A DNA stretch of 64,000 nucleotides from Elusimicrobiota bacterium (GTDB lineage Bacteria; Elusimicrobiota; Elusimicrobia; UBA1565; UBA9628). Position numbers and translations under genes: made by a program. Where the stretch lies: positions 62,001 to 126,000 of the forward strand of contig JACRDN010000014.1 in the NCBI GenBank assembly GCA_016218575.1. Reading direction: 5' to 3'. This document shows, one piece after another, positions 56,632-64,000 of this stretch. Within the stretch, counting starts at the first letter, position 1, and the number at the start of each line of letters is the position of its first letter. The notes below the pieces were generated by a model. That model worked only from the letters and a program-made list of their open reading frames with translations, was not told the origin of the DNA and searched no databases.

Positions 56632-57921
56632 ATGGCCGGGCGGGCCATACTTCAGTCAGTGAAACGGGAAAGGCTGGGAACGGGGCTCTTGAGCATGGAC
56701 AGCGCCGCGTTCTCTCTCATGATGGCCATCGCGGCCTACCTAGGCCGGGAAAATCCTGATTTCATTTATCCAGAGATACTGTGGAGCTTCGTGGCTCTCC
56801 TGGGCTTCAACCTGATCAATTTCACCGTGCTCTCCAAGCGCATTCCCGCGTTCACCCGGGCGCGTCTTGCCGTCCTGGCTAATACCGCGCTGGTCACTGG
56901 GGTGATCCATTATTCCGGCGGGCCCTACTCCTATTTTTGGGTGATGTATCTTCTGCCCATCTTCACGGCCGCCCTGGCCTTGGAAGGGGGGGGGATCTTC
57001 ACGACGGTATTCGGGATATTCGCGCTCCTGGGCTTCTTCTACCGGGATTCGTTCCGCATGGGGCTTTGGGTCGAGATCCTGGAGTGGGCGATCAAGGTGC
57101 TGACCTTGCTCACCGCGGCCGGGGTCATGGTGCGCGTGGCTTTCAACGAGAGAAGGCTCGCCCGCAAGCTCATGGCCGAGCGCGAGAAGGCCGCGCAGGA
57201 GCACTTGGCGGCTCGCGAGAAGATTCAGCACATGGATCGCCTCGCCACCTTGGGCACCTTGGCCGCCAGCCTCACCCATGAGCTCAAGGGGCCGCTCACC
57301 TCCATCATCGGGTTCACGGACTTGGCCTTGGAGGGCCCATCCACCCGCGACAGCCTGGGCGAGTCCATGCGCTACATAGACAAGGCGGCCCGGCGCTGCA
57401 AGACCGTGATAGACGATATGCTTTCCTTCGCGCGCCATCAGCAGGGCGACCGCAAGGTCGCCGATCTCAACGCGCTCATCAAGGAGTGCGTGCGCTTGAA
57501 GAACTCCGATCTCCAGGGCTCGGAGATCCAACTCGATGAGGAGTACGCGGAGAATCTGCCCCATATCTCGGTCAACCCCGCGGAGTTCCAGCAGGTGATT
57601 TTCAACCTCCTTACCAACGCGGAGCAGGCCGTCCGGGTCAACCGCGAGGGCGGGGGTCTTATCCGGATTCGCACCCAAGACGCGGCCCGGAGCGTGCTGG
57701 TTTCGGTGGAGGACAACGGCCCGGGCATCCCGGAGAATAATCTCGATAAGATATGGGAGCCGTTCTTTACCACCAAGCCCGCGGGCGTTGGGACGGGTTT
57801 GGGCCTTCCCATTTGCCGGCAAATCGTGGAGAATCACTCCGGCCGCATCTGGGTCGAGCCGGGTTCAGAAAGCGGGGCCGCCTTCCGACTGGAATTTCCC
57901 AAGAGTCCTGCCGTCCAATAG
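56632..57921 (+). CDS. Membrane histidine kinase (orphan)
   Basis: The 429-residue protein has about six N-terminal membrane helices (about 15-170) and a cytoplasmic coiled linker (RLARKLMAEREKAAQEHLA). A HisKA domain with H216 in SLTHELKGPLTSIIGF and a HATPase_c domain (NLLTNAEQAV, DNGPGIPE, GTGLGLPICRQIV) follow. No response regulator is adjacent. Family: NtrB/AtoS-like kinases. I use the ATG, not the upstream TTG. What it senses is unknown. Confidence 0.85.
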   Translation: MAGRAILQSVKRERLGTGLLSMDSAAFSLMMAIAAYLGRENPDFIYPEILWSFVALLGFNLINFTVLSKRIPAFTRARLAVLANTALVTGVIHYSGGPYSYFWVMYLLPIFTAALALEGGGIFTTVFGIFALLGFFYRDSFRMGLWVEILEWAIKVLTLLTAAGVMVRVAFNERRLARKLMAEREKAAQEHLAAREKIQHMDRLATLGTLAASLTHELKGPLTSIIGFTDLALEGPSTRDSLGESMRYIDKAARRCKTVIDDMLSFARHQQGDRKVADLNALIKECVRLKNSDLQGSEIQLDEEYAENLPHISVNPAEFQQVIFNLLTNAEQAVRVNREGGGLIRIRTQDAARSVLVSVEDNGPGIPENNLDKIWEPFFTTKPAGVGTGLGLPICRQIVENHSGRIWVEPGSESGAAFRLEFPKSPAVQ

Positions 57922-57941
57922 TCCGAAAGTTCTAATAATCC

Positions 57942-57970
57942 TTGTGTCGAGGCCGCTAATTTTTTAATAT
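57942..57970 (+). promoter_or_regulatory. Promoter of the glycine-zipper/EEP/oxidoreductase/nitrilase operon
   Basis: TTGTGT (57942-57947) and TAATAT (57965-57970) are exactly 17 nt apart. The ATG follows after CGGGGC (6 nt), so the start point should fall on the start codon. Confidence 0.6.
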
Positions 57971-57976
57971 CGGGGC

Positions 57977-58501
57977 ATGCGAGTTGCATTGAGATTTATT
58001 CTCATTTCGGGCCTCGCCTGGGCCCCTTCGGGGCTCCTGGCCCAAAACATCCGGTTCACACAGGGCCCGGCGGCCGACAGCCTCACGGCCGCGGCCGCGA
58101 TGGACTTGACGGCGAGCCTCGATGAAGTGAAATCGCAATCCGGGGACGCTTTCCATGGCCCGGAGATCATGCGGATATTGATGGGAAAGAAGGGCGGCGC
58201 GGGCCGCTCTGGCCTGCCGGTCAATTACGTCGAGCCGGCCCGGGTCAGGCGCTTCGCATGGGGCGGGGCGATCCTGGGGGCGGCGGCGGGCTTTTTCTTC
58301 CTGGGCCCGCTGGGCGCTGTGGCCGGGGCTTTGGCGGGGGCCGCGGCCGGGGCTTACGCCGGGCATAAAATTTACCAACCCTCCATCGGCATCCTCGTGG
58401 GCGCGGCAGCGGCCGTGGCCCTCGGCTTCGGCATCCCGGGCTTGATTCTTGGGGCCATTTTGGGCGGGTTGTTGGGGCTGACTCTGACTTTCCTTCTATG
58501 A
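57977..58501 (+). CDS. Exported glycine-zipper membrane protein
   Basis: The 174-residue protein has a signal peptide (MRVALRFILISGLAWAPSGLLA) and a polar stretch. The second half is almost entirely Gly/Ala-rich hydrophobic helices (GAVAGALAGAAAGAYAGHK and GIPGLILGAILGGLLGLTL), the glycine-zipper pattern of membrane-inserting oligomers. It overlaps the next gene by ATGA. Localisation is probably the inner or outer membrane; role unknown. Confidence 0.6.
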   Translation: MRVALRFILISGLAWAPSGLLAQNIRFTQGPAADSLTAAAAMDLTASLDEVKSQSGDAFHGPEIMRILMGKKGGAGRSGLPVNYVEPARVRRFAWGGAILGAAAGFFFLGPLGAVAGALAGAAAGAYAGHKIYQPSIGILVGAAAAVALGFGIPGLILGAILGGLLGLTLTFLL

Positions 58502-59520
58502 ATGGAGCGCTTCTCGCCTTGGCGCTGGCGGCGGTGCCGCCGCCAGCGTACGGGGTAGAAGCGGCTTTCCCTCCTTTTCGCCTGGAAGTCCCTCCGATTC
58601 CTGCTCGGCCCTCGCTCCGAGCCCTGGCGAGAGCGGCGGCGGGCTCGGTTCCTTTGAACGTCGTCCAAATCAATTTGGGGCTTCTGCGCGTTCCCGGCGT
58701 CGGAGACATCGTGGCCTACGTGGACCGCCGGGCCCGGCTCATGCCCCGAGTCGTGGGCGAGCTTTCCCTGGAGAAAGATGTGGACGTTTTCGTTTTTGAG
58801 GAACTTTGGGAGGAGGGCCACGCCAAAATCTTGGCCGCGGAGCTCGAGGGCCGCGGCTACACCGTGATCCGGCCCAGCCGCAAGCCTTTTCCCTTCCTGC
58901 AGGGCTCCGGCATGATGGTCGCGGTCAAGGAGTGGATACCGATCCTGGAGGCTTATTACTACCTTTTCGAGGACCGGGCCAATTACGAGCGGAATGTATA
59001 TAAAGGAATGGTATTGTTGACCCTCAAACCCCTTGAGGATGCGCCGCCCATGGTTCTCGTAGGCGCCCACCTTCAATCCGTGCCCGACCCGCGGGCCGAC
59101 GATTCCATCGCGGCGCAAAAGGGGCAGATCAGGCAAATCGGGAGGATTATTGGCGAGCACGCCCGGAAAGGCGCCGAAAGCCTCGTTCTTCTCTGCGACT
59201 GCAATCTCCAGGACGACCAGGAGAACTACAAATCCTTAACGGAGGGGCTGGGGCTTGCGGACGTCATGAGCCTGCTCTACCCCGGCCGGGAGGCGCCCAG
59301 CATGTCGCCGGAAAACCCATTGAACCGCATGGGGCCACAGCCTTTGGACCGGGACATCCGCATAGACTACGTGTGGGCGCGGGGAGGCGCCAAGGCGGGA
59401 GTGACTCCGGTGGAGGCCCAGGCCGTATTCAACAGACCGTACGCCACTTCCGAGGGGCCCCTCTATCTTTCCGATCACTACGGGGTGTATGCCCGATTAT
59501 CCTACGGAGTGGAACCATGA
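58498..59520 (+). CDS. Exported endonuclease/exonuclease/phosphatase-family protein
   Basis: The 340-residue protein has a signal-like start (LLALALAAVPPPAYG) and the EEP catalytic set: E101 in FVFEELWE, H191 in GAHLQS, D234 and N236 in LCDCNLQDD, D290 in RIDYVWA, and D326-H327 in LSDHYGV. This matches secreted sphingomyelinase/phosphodiesterase and DNase-I-like enzymes. Metal-dependent phosphodiester cleavage in the envelope or outside is predicted; the substrate (lipid headgroup or nucleic acid) is open. Coupled to the genes on both sides. Confidence 0.7.
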   Translation: MNGALLALALAAVPPPAYGVEAAFPPFRLEVPPIPARPSLRALARAAAGSVPLNVVQINLGLLRVPGVGDIVAYVDRRARLMPRVVGELSLEKDVDVFVFEELWEEGHAKILAAELEGRGYTVIRPSRKPFPFLQGSGMMVAVKEWIPILEAYYYLFEDRANYERNVYKGMVLLTLKPLEDAPPMVLVGAHLQSVPDPRADDSIAAQKGQIRQIGRIIGEHARKGAESLVLLCDCNLQDDQENYKSLTEGLGLADVMSLLYPGREAPSMSPENPLNRMGPQPLDRDIRIDYVWARGGAKAGVTPVEAQAVFNRPYATSEGPLYLSDHYGVYARLSYGVEP

Positions 59521-60842
59521 GCTCATTTTGGCTTGAGACCGCGCCGCCGTACCAGCCGGGCCCTTCCCTAAAGAAAGCCATTGAAGCGGACGTGGCCGTC
59601 GTGGGTGGGGGATTGGCCGGAGTTTCCACGGCTTACCACCTTAAGAAAGAGGCCCCGCGCCTGCGCGTGGCCGTGCTCGAGAGCGAGCATGTGGGCTTCG
59701 GGGCCAGCGGCCGCAACGCTGGATTTGCCATGACTCTCTTCGGCCTGGCCCTCCCCATCACTGCGCTGCGCTTCGGCAAGGCCAACGCCGCCGCGGCCTA
59801 CCGCTTCATGGCCGGGGCCGTGGATTACGTCTGGAACCTGTGCCGGGAGCTCGGCATCGATGCCCAGGCGGAGCGCACCGGGCTCTTGGTCGTGGCCACC
59901 AACCTGGCACAGGTCAAACGCCTGCGCCACGAGATGTCGCTGGCGCGCGAGCTGGGGCTCTCTGATCTGCGCTGGCTTGAAGCCGGCGAGGTGCGCCGGG
60001 AGGTAAATTCCCCGACGTATCTCGGGGCCAAGTATGACCCCTTCTGCGTGCTCGTCAATCCCGCCAGGCTCGTGCGCGGCCTTAAAGAGGCCGCGATGAA
60101 GCTGGGCGTCGAGTTTTACGAGGGCACGCCGGTCTCAAGCCTTCGTTGCGGGACGGACCTGGTCCTTGAGACACCCGAGGGCTCGGTGCGGGCGGCGAAG
60201 GCCGTGCTGGCCACCAACGCTTATTCCCAGGGATTTCCTCTGTTGAGCTCCAAGGCCGCGCCGGTGCACACCTATATCTCGCTCACCCGGCCGTTGACGG
60301 CCGCGGAGCTTGCGGCCATCGGCTGGCGCCGCCGCCAGGGCATAGAGGACGCGCGCAACCTCGTGCATTACTACCGGCTGACCCCGGACAACCGCCTCCT
60401 CATGGGTGGGGGTCAGGCGCACTACTACCGCGGCGGGGGCCTGGGCCGGGACACCCACCAGGGGAACCTTGAGCATGTGCGCTCGCATATCGCCGAGGCG
60501 TTCCCGGTCTTGAGGGGAATCGAGATCACTCACCACTGGGGCGGTCCGGTGTCGGGCACCTTGGACTTGGCGCCGGCCTTCGGCTACGCCGGTGAACAGA
60601 AGAAGGTCATTTACGCGCTGGGCTGCGTCGGGCACGGGGTTTCCCTCATGACCATGGCCGGGCAAATCCTGCGCGACCTGGCCTTGGAGCGGGACACGGA
60701 GCTTTCGCGCCTTTTCTTCGTCAACCGCCGGACGGTCTGGGTGCCGTGGGAGCCGGTGAGAGCGGCGGTGATCAACGGCATCATCTCCGGGCTCAAGCTG
60801 CAGGATAAGTTCGACGAATGGCGCGCCTCTACCCCCGCATGA
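59517..60842 (+). CDS. FAD-dependent amino acid/amine oxidoreductase (DAO family)
   Basis: The 441-residue flavoenzyme has the dinucleotide-binding motif VAVVGGGLAGVSTAYHLKK near residue 28, then the ESEHVGFGASGRNAGF loop typical of PuuB/OrdL-like DAO oxidases. The C-terminal GCVGHGVSLMTMAGQI contacts FAD. The family oxidises amines or secondary amino acids such as gamma-glutamylputrescine. It has an ATGA overlap with both neighbours. Closeness to speA hints at polyamine chemistry, but this is inference. Confidence 0.8.
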   Translation: MSSFWLETAPPYQPGPSLKKAIEADVAVVGGGLAGVSTAYHLKKEAPRLRVAVLESEHVGFGASGRNAGFAMTLFGLALPITALRFGKANAAAAYRFMAGAVDYVWNLCRELGIDAQAERTGLLVVATNLAQVKRLRHEMSLARELGLSDLRWLEAGEVRREVNSPTYLGAKYDPFCVLVNPARLVRGLKEAAMKLGVEFYEGTPVSSLRCGTDLVLETPEGSVRAAKAVLATNAYSQGFPLLSSKAAPVHTYISLTRPLTAAELAAIGWRRRQGIEDARNLVHYYRLTPDNRLLMGGGQAHYYRGGGLGRDTHQGNLEHVRSHIAEAFPVLRGIEITHHWGGPVSGTLDLAPAFGYAGEQKKVIYALGCVGHGVSLMTMAGQILRDLALERDTELSRLFFVNRRTVWVPWEPVRAAVINGIISGLKLQDKFDEWRASTPA

Positions 60843-61930
60843 GGAACACGGCGGCCCTCGCCGCGCTTTTGATTTCGGCGAGCGCTTCCGCGCAGAGGCC
60901 GGCGCAGAAATGGCTCATCGGCGTCCAGGCCAGGGTCGCGGCCCAGGATTACCGGGACCAGGAGTCCTTTAAGAAGAGGATGTCGGAGGCCTTGGAGGGG
61001 GCTCTCAAGGACCCGCGGCTCAAGCCTGGAGATCCCAAGCTTGTCGTCTTTCCCGAGCACATCGGGACGTGGCTCGCGGTGGCCGAGGAGTCCGGATCGG
61101 TTTACGAGGCCGCGAGCAAGCAGGGGGCGATCACCCGGCTCATCCTCGGAAATCCCCCATTTCTCTTCTACCTTCTCCGGCAGGCTTGGAAAGACCGGCG
61201 CTGGCGCTTCTACGAGCCCCATTACGTGTTTGGGCATCTCCTTCGCTACAAGTCCCCTGTGGTCTGGAAGATTTACCAGGAGACCTTCAGCAGGCTGGCC
61301 AAGGCCAAGGGGGCGACCATAGTGGCCGGGTCCGTGGCCTTGCCTGCCCTGTCCGACCTGGGTTCGGCGGCCTCGGCCTTGCGCAACGTCTCATATATTT
61401 TCGGGCCGGACGGCCGGGTCCTACACCAGTCCGGGAAGGTTTACCTGGTGCCGAGCGAGCAAAAATTCCTAAGCCCCGCGCCTGCGGAGGAACTGGGCGC
61501 GGTACGGACTCCCTTCGGCAAGGTGGGGGACATGGTCTGCGCCGACGGGTGGTACCCTGAGGTGTACGAGCGCCTCGGCGACTCGCAGATTCTGGTCCAG
61601 CCCAGCTTCGGCGAGTACGGGCTTGCAGCCTTCGACAAGCCCTGGCGCGGCTATATCGAGGGCACCGAGCCGGAGAGCGAGGACAATCCCGGCCAGCATG
61701 TCATCACGGAGAAGGAGGCTTGGCGCAAGTACTCGCTGGCGACAAGGATCCGCCGGACCAAGGCCGTCGCCGGGATGAACCCCTTCCTCTCCGGAAAGCT
61801 CTGGGACATGCAGCCCGGAGGCTGGGGGATGGCCGTGATCCGAAACGGTCGCTCCTGGCTCGTCTACGAAACCCCCACCGACCCCGCCAAGGACACCTTC
61901 CTCATTGTCCGACTGGTGTCAGACTACTAA
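60839..61930 (+). CDS. Exported carbon-nitrogen hydrolase (nitrilase superfamily)
   Basis: The 363-residue protein has a signal peptide (MRNTAALAALLISASASAQ), which is unusual for this family. The catalytic triad is visible: E73 in VFPEH, K200 in HQSGKVYLVPSE and C234 in DMVCADGWYPEVY. It would cleave amide or nitrile bonds outside the cytoplasm, for example of a carbamoyl or acyl amine. Long inserts make it bigger than the typical 270-residue amidase. It closes the operon just before speA. Confidence 0.75.
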   Translation: MRNTAALAALLISASASAQRPAQKWLIGVQARVAAQDYRDQESFKKRMSEALEGALKDPRLKPGDPKLVVFPEHIGTWLAVAEESGSVYEAASKQGAITRLILGNPPFLFYLLRQAWKDRRWRFYEPHYVFGHLLRYKSPVVWKIYQETFSRLAKAKGATIVAGSVALPALSDLGSAASALRNVSYIFGPDGRVLHQSGKVYLVPSEQKFLSPAPAEELGAVRTPFGKVGDMVCADGWYPEVYERLGDSQILVQPSFGEYGLAAFDKPWRGYIEGTEPESEDNPGQHVITEKEAWRKYSLATRIRRTKAVAGMNPFLSGKLWDMQPGGWGMAVIRNGRSWLVYETPTDPAKDTFLIVRLVSDY

Positions 61931-62024
61931 CTTTTGCAACTTATGCAGTCTGCACTCCGCGGCCAAGGCGCGGCTCGCGGTTCCTTTCCGAGGGCGCGCG
62001 CCCGGCCCCATCCCTCCTCCCGCG

Positions 62025-62033
62025 TGATATAAT
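62025..62033 (+). promoter_or_regulatory. Extended -10 promoter of speA
   Basis: TGATATAAT is a perfect TGn-extended -10 box. The predicted start point lies about 6-7 nt before the ATG, leaving no room for a ribosome-binding site. Confidence 0.6.
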
Positions 62034-62046
62034 GTATCCAAGATAA

Positions 62047-64000
62047 ATGGGAAGTAAGCCATGGACCATCGAGGATTCGGCCAACCTTTATAATCTCAAG
62101 GGCTGGGGGTTGAAATACTTCGGTGTCAACGAGGCGGGCGATCTCACGCTCCATCCGCGGCGCTCCCCCGATGGGGCCATCGATATCAAGAAAATCATCG
62201 ATGACGTGGTCGCCCGCGGCATCAAGCTCCCGGTTCTCTTCCGCTTCCAGGACGTCCTGCGCCACCGCGTGGTCCAGTTGAACGAGACCTTCCAAAAAGT
62301 CATCTCCGAAAGCAAGTACCAGGGCCGCTACCTGGGAGTCTACCCCATCAAGGTCAACCAGCTGAGGGAAGTAGTCGAGGAAATCGTGGACGCGGGCGAG
62401 CCTTATCAATTCGGGCTCGAGGCCGGGAGTAAGGGGGAGCTCATGGCTGTGCTCGCCATGAACGGCCCCGAGGCACTGACGATAGTCAACGGCTACAAGG
62501 ACGAGTCTATGATGCGCCTGGCCCTGCTCGGGGCCAAGATCGGCAGGAAGGTGATCGTCGTCATCGAAAAGCCGAGCGAGCTCGGGCTTCTCATCAAGGC
62601 CGGCAAGGAGCTGGGCGTGCGCCCCGCCATCGGGCTTCGCGCCAAGTTGCAGACGCAGGGCAGCGGCAAGTGGAAGTACTCGACAGGGTCTGCCGCGAAG
62701 TTCGGGCTGACCACGCCAGAGATCCTCGATGCGGTCCATCAGATAGACGCCGCCGGCATGCGCGACTGCTTTAAGCTCCTCCATTTTCACATCGGCTCGC
62801 AGGTTACCGATATACAGACCATCAAGGATTCGGTAAAGGAAGGCGCCCGGATTTACGCCAAGCTCGCCAATATGGGGCTCAAGATCGAGTATCTTGATTG
62901 CGGGGGAGGGCTTGGCGTCGACTACGACGGGACCCATACCGCGGTTGACAGCTCCATGAATTACAATCTGCGCGAGTATGTCAACGGCGTGGTCTACACG
63001 ATCCAGGAGGTCTGCAAGCAGGAGAAGGTGCGAGAGCCCCACATCGTCACCGAGTCGGGCCGATCGGCGGTGGCCCACCACTCGCTCCTGGTGGTCAACG
63101 TTTTTGGAAGTATCGAGGCCGGGGACACCCCCATTGATTTCAAAGAGGCTCCCGGCGAGAACGAAGTCGTCTCCCAGATGCGGGAGATCATCAAGGGCCT
63201 GGACCCCAAGAACCTGGACGAAAGCTACCACGACGGGGTCCAGAGGCGGGATGAGGCCTTCTCGCTCTTTAAACTGGGGTATCTCAGCTTGGAGGACAAG
63301 GCCAAGATCGAGAACCTGTTCTGGGCCTTGTGCCTCGAGATCGGCAAGATGATGTCCAAGGCCAAGTACGTTCCCGAGGAGCTGCAGGAAATGACGAAGA
63401 TGCTCCGGGACCAGTATCTCTGCAATTTTTCGCTCTTCCAGTCCCTGCCGGACAGCTGGGCCATCGGTCAGCTTTTCCCGATCATGCCGCTGCACCGCTT
63501 GAACGAGGAGCCCCTGCGCCGCACCGCGCTCGTGGACATCACATGCGACTCGGACGGGAAGATATCGCAGTTCTCCTGCCACCGCAAGGCGGGAGGGACC
63601 TTGCCCCTGCACTCCTTGAAGCCGGGGGAGCCCTATTACCTCGGAATATTCCTCATGGGAGCCTACCAGGCCACCATGGGCGACATCCACAACCTCTTCG
63701 GCAGGGTCAACGAGGTCCATGTCTTCCAGGACGATGAGGAGCCGGGCGGCTACTATGTCGAGGAGATCATCCAAGGCCAGGCCGTCCGCGACGTTCTGGC
63801 CAGCATCCAGTACAACGAGTTCGAGCTCGCCAAGATGATCAAGGCTTCCATCGACGCCCAGGTCAAGGCCGGAAATATCAAGCCCCGGGAAGGCGTGGAC
63901 CTTCTCAACCAATACGAGGCCGTCATGGCCGAGTACACCTACATAGACCACAACGGCGTTCCCGCCCCTTCTCCCGCCGTTCTCGACGCGAATTGCCCTT
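62047..64000 (+). CDS. speA: Biosynthetic arginine decarboxylase (runs off the window)
   Basis: The frame is open to the right edge (651 codons seen, close to the usual 630-660). It begins MGSKPWTIEDSANLYNLKGW, contains the PLP-lysine segment GVYPIKVNQLREVV, the glycine-rich LLHFHIGSQ and YLDCGGGLGVDYDG, and the CDSDGK(I) loop late on. This is the SpeA fold III decarboxylase, turning arginine into agmatine for polyamines. Only the last few residues are missing. Leaderless or nearly so. Confidence 0.93.
   Translation, partial: MGSKPWTIEDSANLYNLKGWGLKYFGVNEAGDLTLHPRRSPDGAIDIKKIIDDVVARGIKLPVLFRFQDVLRHRVVQLNETFQKVISESKYQGRYLGVYPIKVNQLREVVEEIVDAGEPYQFGLEAGSKGELMAVLAMNGPEALTIVNGYKDESMMRLALLGAKIGRKVIVVIEKPSELGLLIKAGKELGVRPAIGLRAKLQTQGSGKWKYSTGSAAKFGLTTPEILDAVHQIDAAGMRDCFKLLHFHIGSQVTDIQTIKDSVKEGARIYAKLANMGLKIEYLDCGGGLGVDYDGTHTAVDSSMNYNLREYVNGVVYTIQEVCKQEKVREPHIVTESGRSAVAHHSLLVVNVFGSIEAGDTPIDFKEAPGENEVVSQMREIIKGLDPKNLDESYHDGVQRRDEAFSLFKLGYLSLEDKAKIENLFWALCLEIGKMMSKAKYVPEELQEMTKMLRDQYLCNFSLFQSLPDSWAIGQLFPIMPLHRLNEEPLRRTALVDITCDSDGKISQFSCHRKAGGTLPLHSLKPGEPYYLGIFLMGAYQATMGDIHNLFGRVNEVHVFQDDEEPGGYYVEEIIQGQAVRDVLASIQYNEFELAKMIKASIDAQVKAGNIKPREGVDLLNQYEAVMAEYTYIDHNGVPAPSPAVLDANCP

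Noticed and set aside
54537-56640. FMN riboswitch controlling the riboflavin genes
   Set aside because: ribD starts inside the preceding gene, and the short leader before the first dehydrogenase is too small to hold an RFN element.
61927-63951. A 674-codon minus-strand frame opposite speA
   Set aside because: speA is unambiguous in the other strand; the antisense translation (Leu/Val/Gly/His rich) has no motif.

Overview
The window is high-GC chromosomal DNA from a didermic (Gram-negative-type) bacterium. It encodes an outer-membrane porin that ends in phenylalanine, Lgt, many signal peptides and a classic rpsU-dnaG-rpoD block. The large number of lineage-private secreted proteins would fit Elusimicrobiota or a similar poorly sampled phylum, but nothing here decides this; it is an inference.

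Layout. 1-3.2 kb: the tail of an unknown gene, a GAF-PAS sensor, a Spy/CpxP-like periplasmic protein and MgtE. 3.2-10.85 kb: a complete phosphate-starvation locus (phoB-phoR, a porin, pstSCAB, phoU). Two Pho boxes, each with two 11-bp units, precede phoB and the porin. 10.86-20.07 kb: a degraded integrative element inserted at the 5' end of a tRNA methylthiotransferase gene (mtaB-like). It carries a DUF4411/ImmA toxin-antitoxin pair, a six-repeat zinc-finger nuclease, an IS630 scrap, a frameshifted replication-relaxation gene, the XRE/Fic 'mobile mystery A/B' pair, an AbiEi-like regulator, two intramembrane-protease-like genes, and the two ends of a large serine recombinase. 20.04-25.75 kb: mtaB, a HIT protein, then rpsU-dnaG-rpoD. 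25.7-30.1 kb: a TM-helix channel-like protein and five exported proteins, one with a caspase-like His/Cys pair. 30.2-38.9 kb: housekeeping operons (phosphohexomutase-enolase-ftsB-lgt-rluD-DUF423; proline dehydrogenase-tdh-kbl). 38.9-46.6 kb: eight unrecognised exported proteins, two of them AT-richer than the rest. 46.6-56.6 kb, minus strand: an unusual PurH, a RelBE pair, and a tightly coupled run of two MDR dehydrogenases, ribD, ribE, ribBA, ribH, nusB and ligA. 56.6-64 kb: a membrane histidine kinase, a glycine-zipper protein, an exonuclease/phosphatase-like protein, an FAD oxidoreductase, an exported nitrilase, and speA running off the end.

Two themes recur. Genes within operons overlap by 1-4 nt (ATGA, TGATG, TTGA), so translational coupling is the rule. 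Many transcription units show a good -10 box only 6-8 nt before the start codon and no ribosome-binding site, which predicts leaderless mRNAs. The mtaB island is the most interesting region. The element appears to bring its own copy of the mtaB 5' coding end, with synonymous differences from the displaced native end, so the host gene is rebuilt after insertion but begins with a non-canonical ATT.
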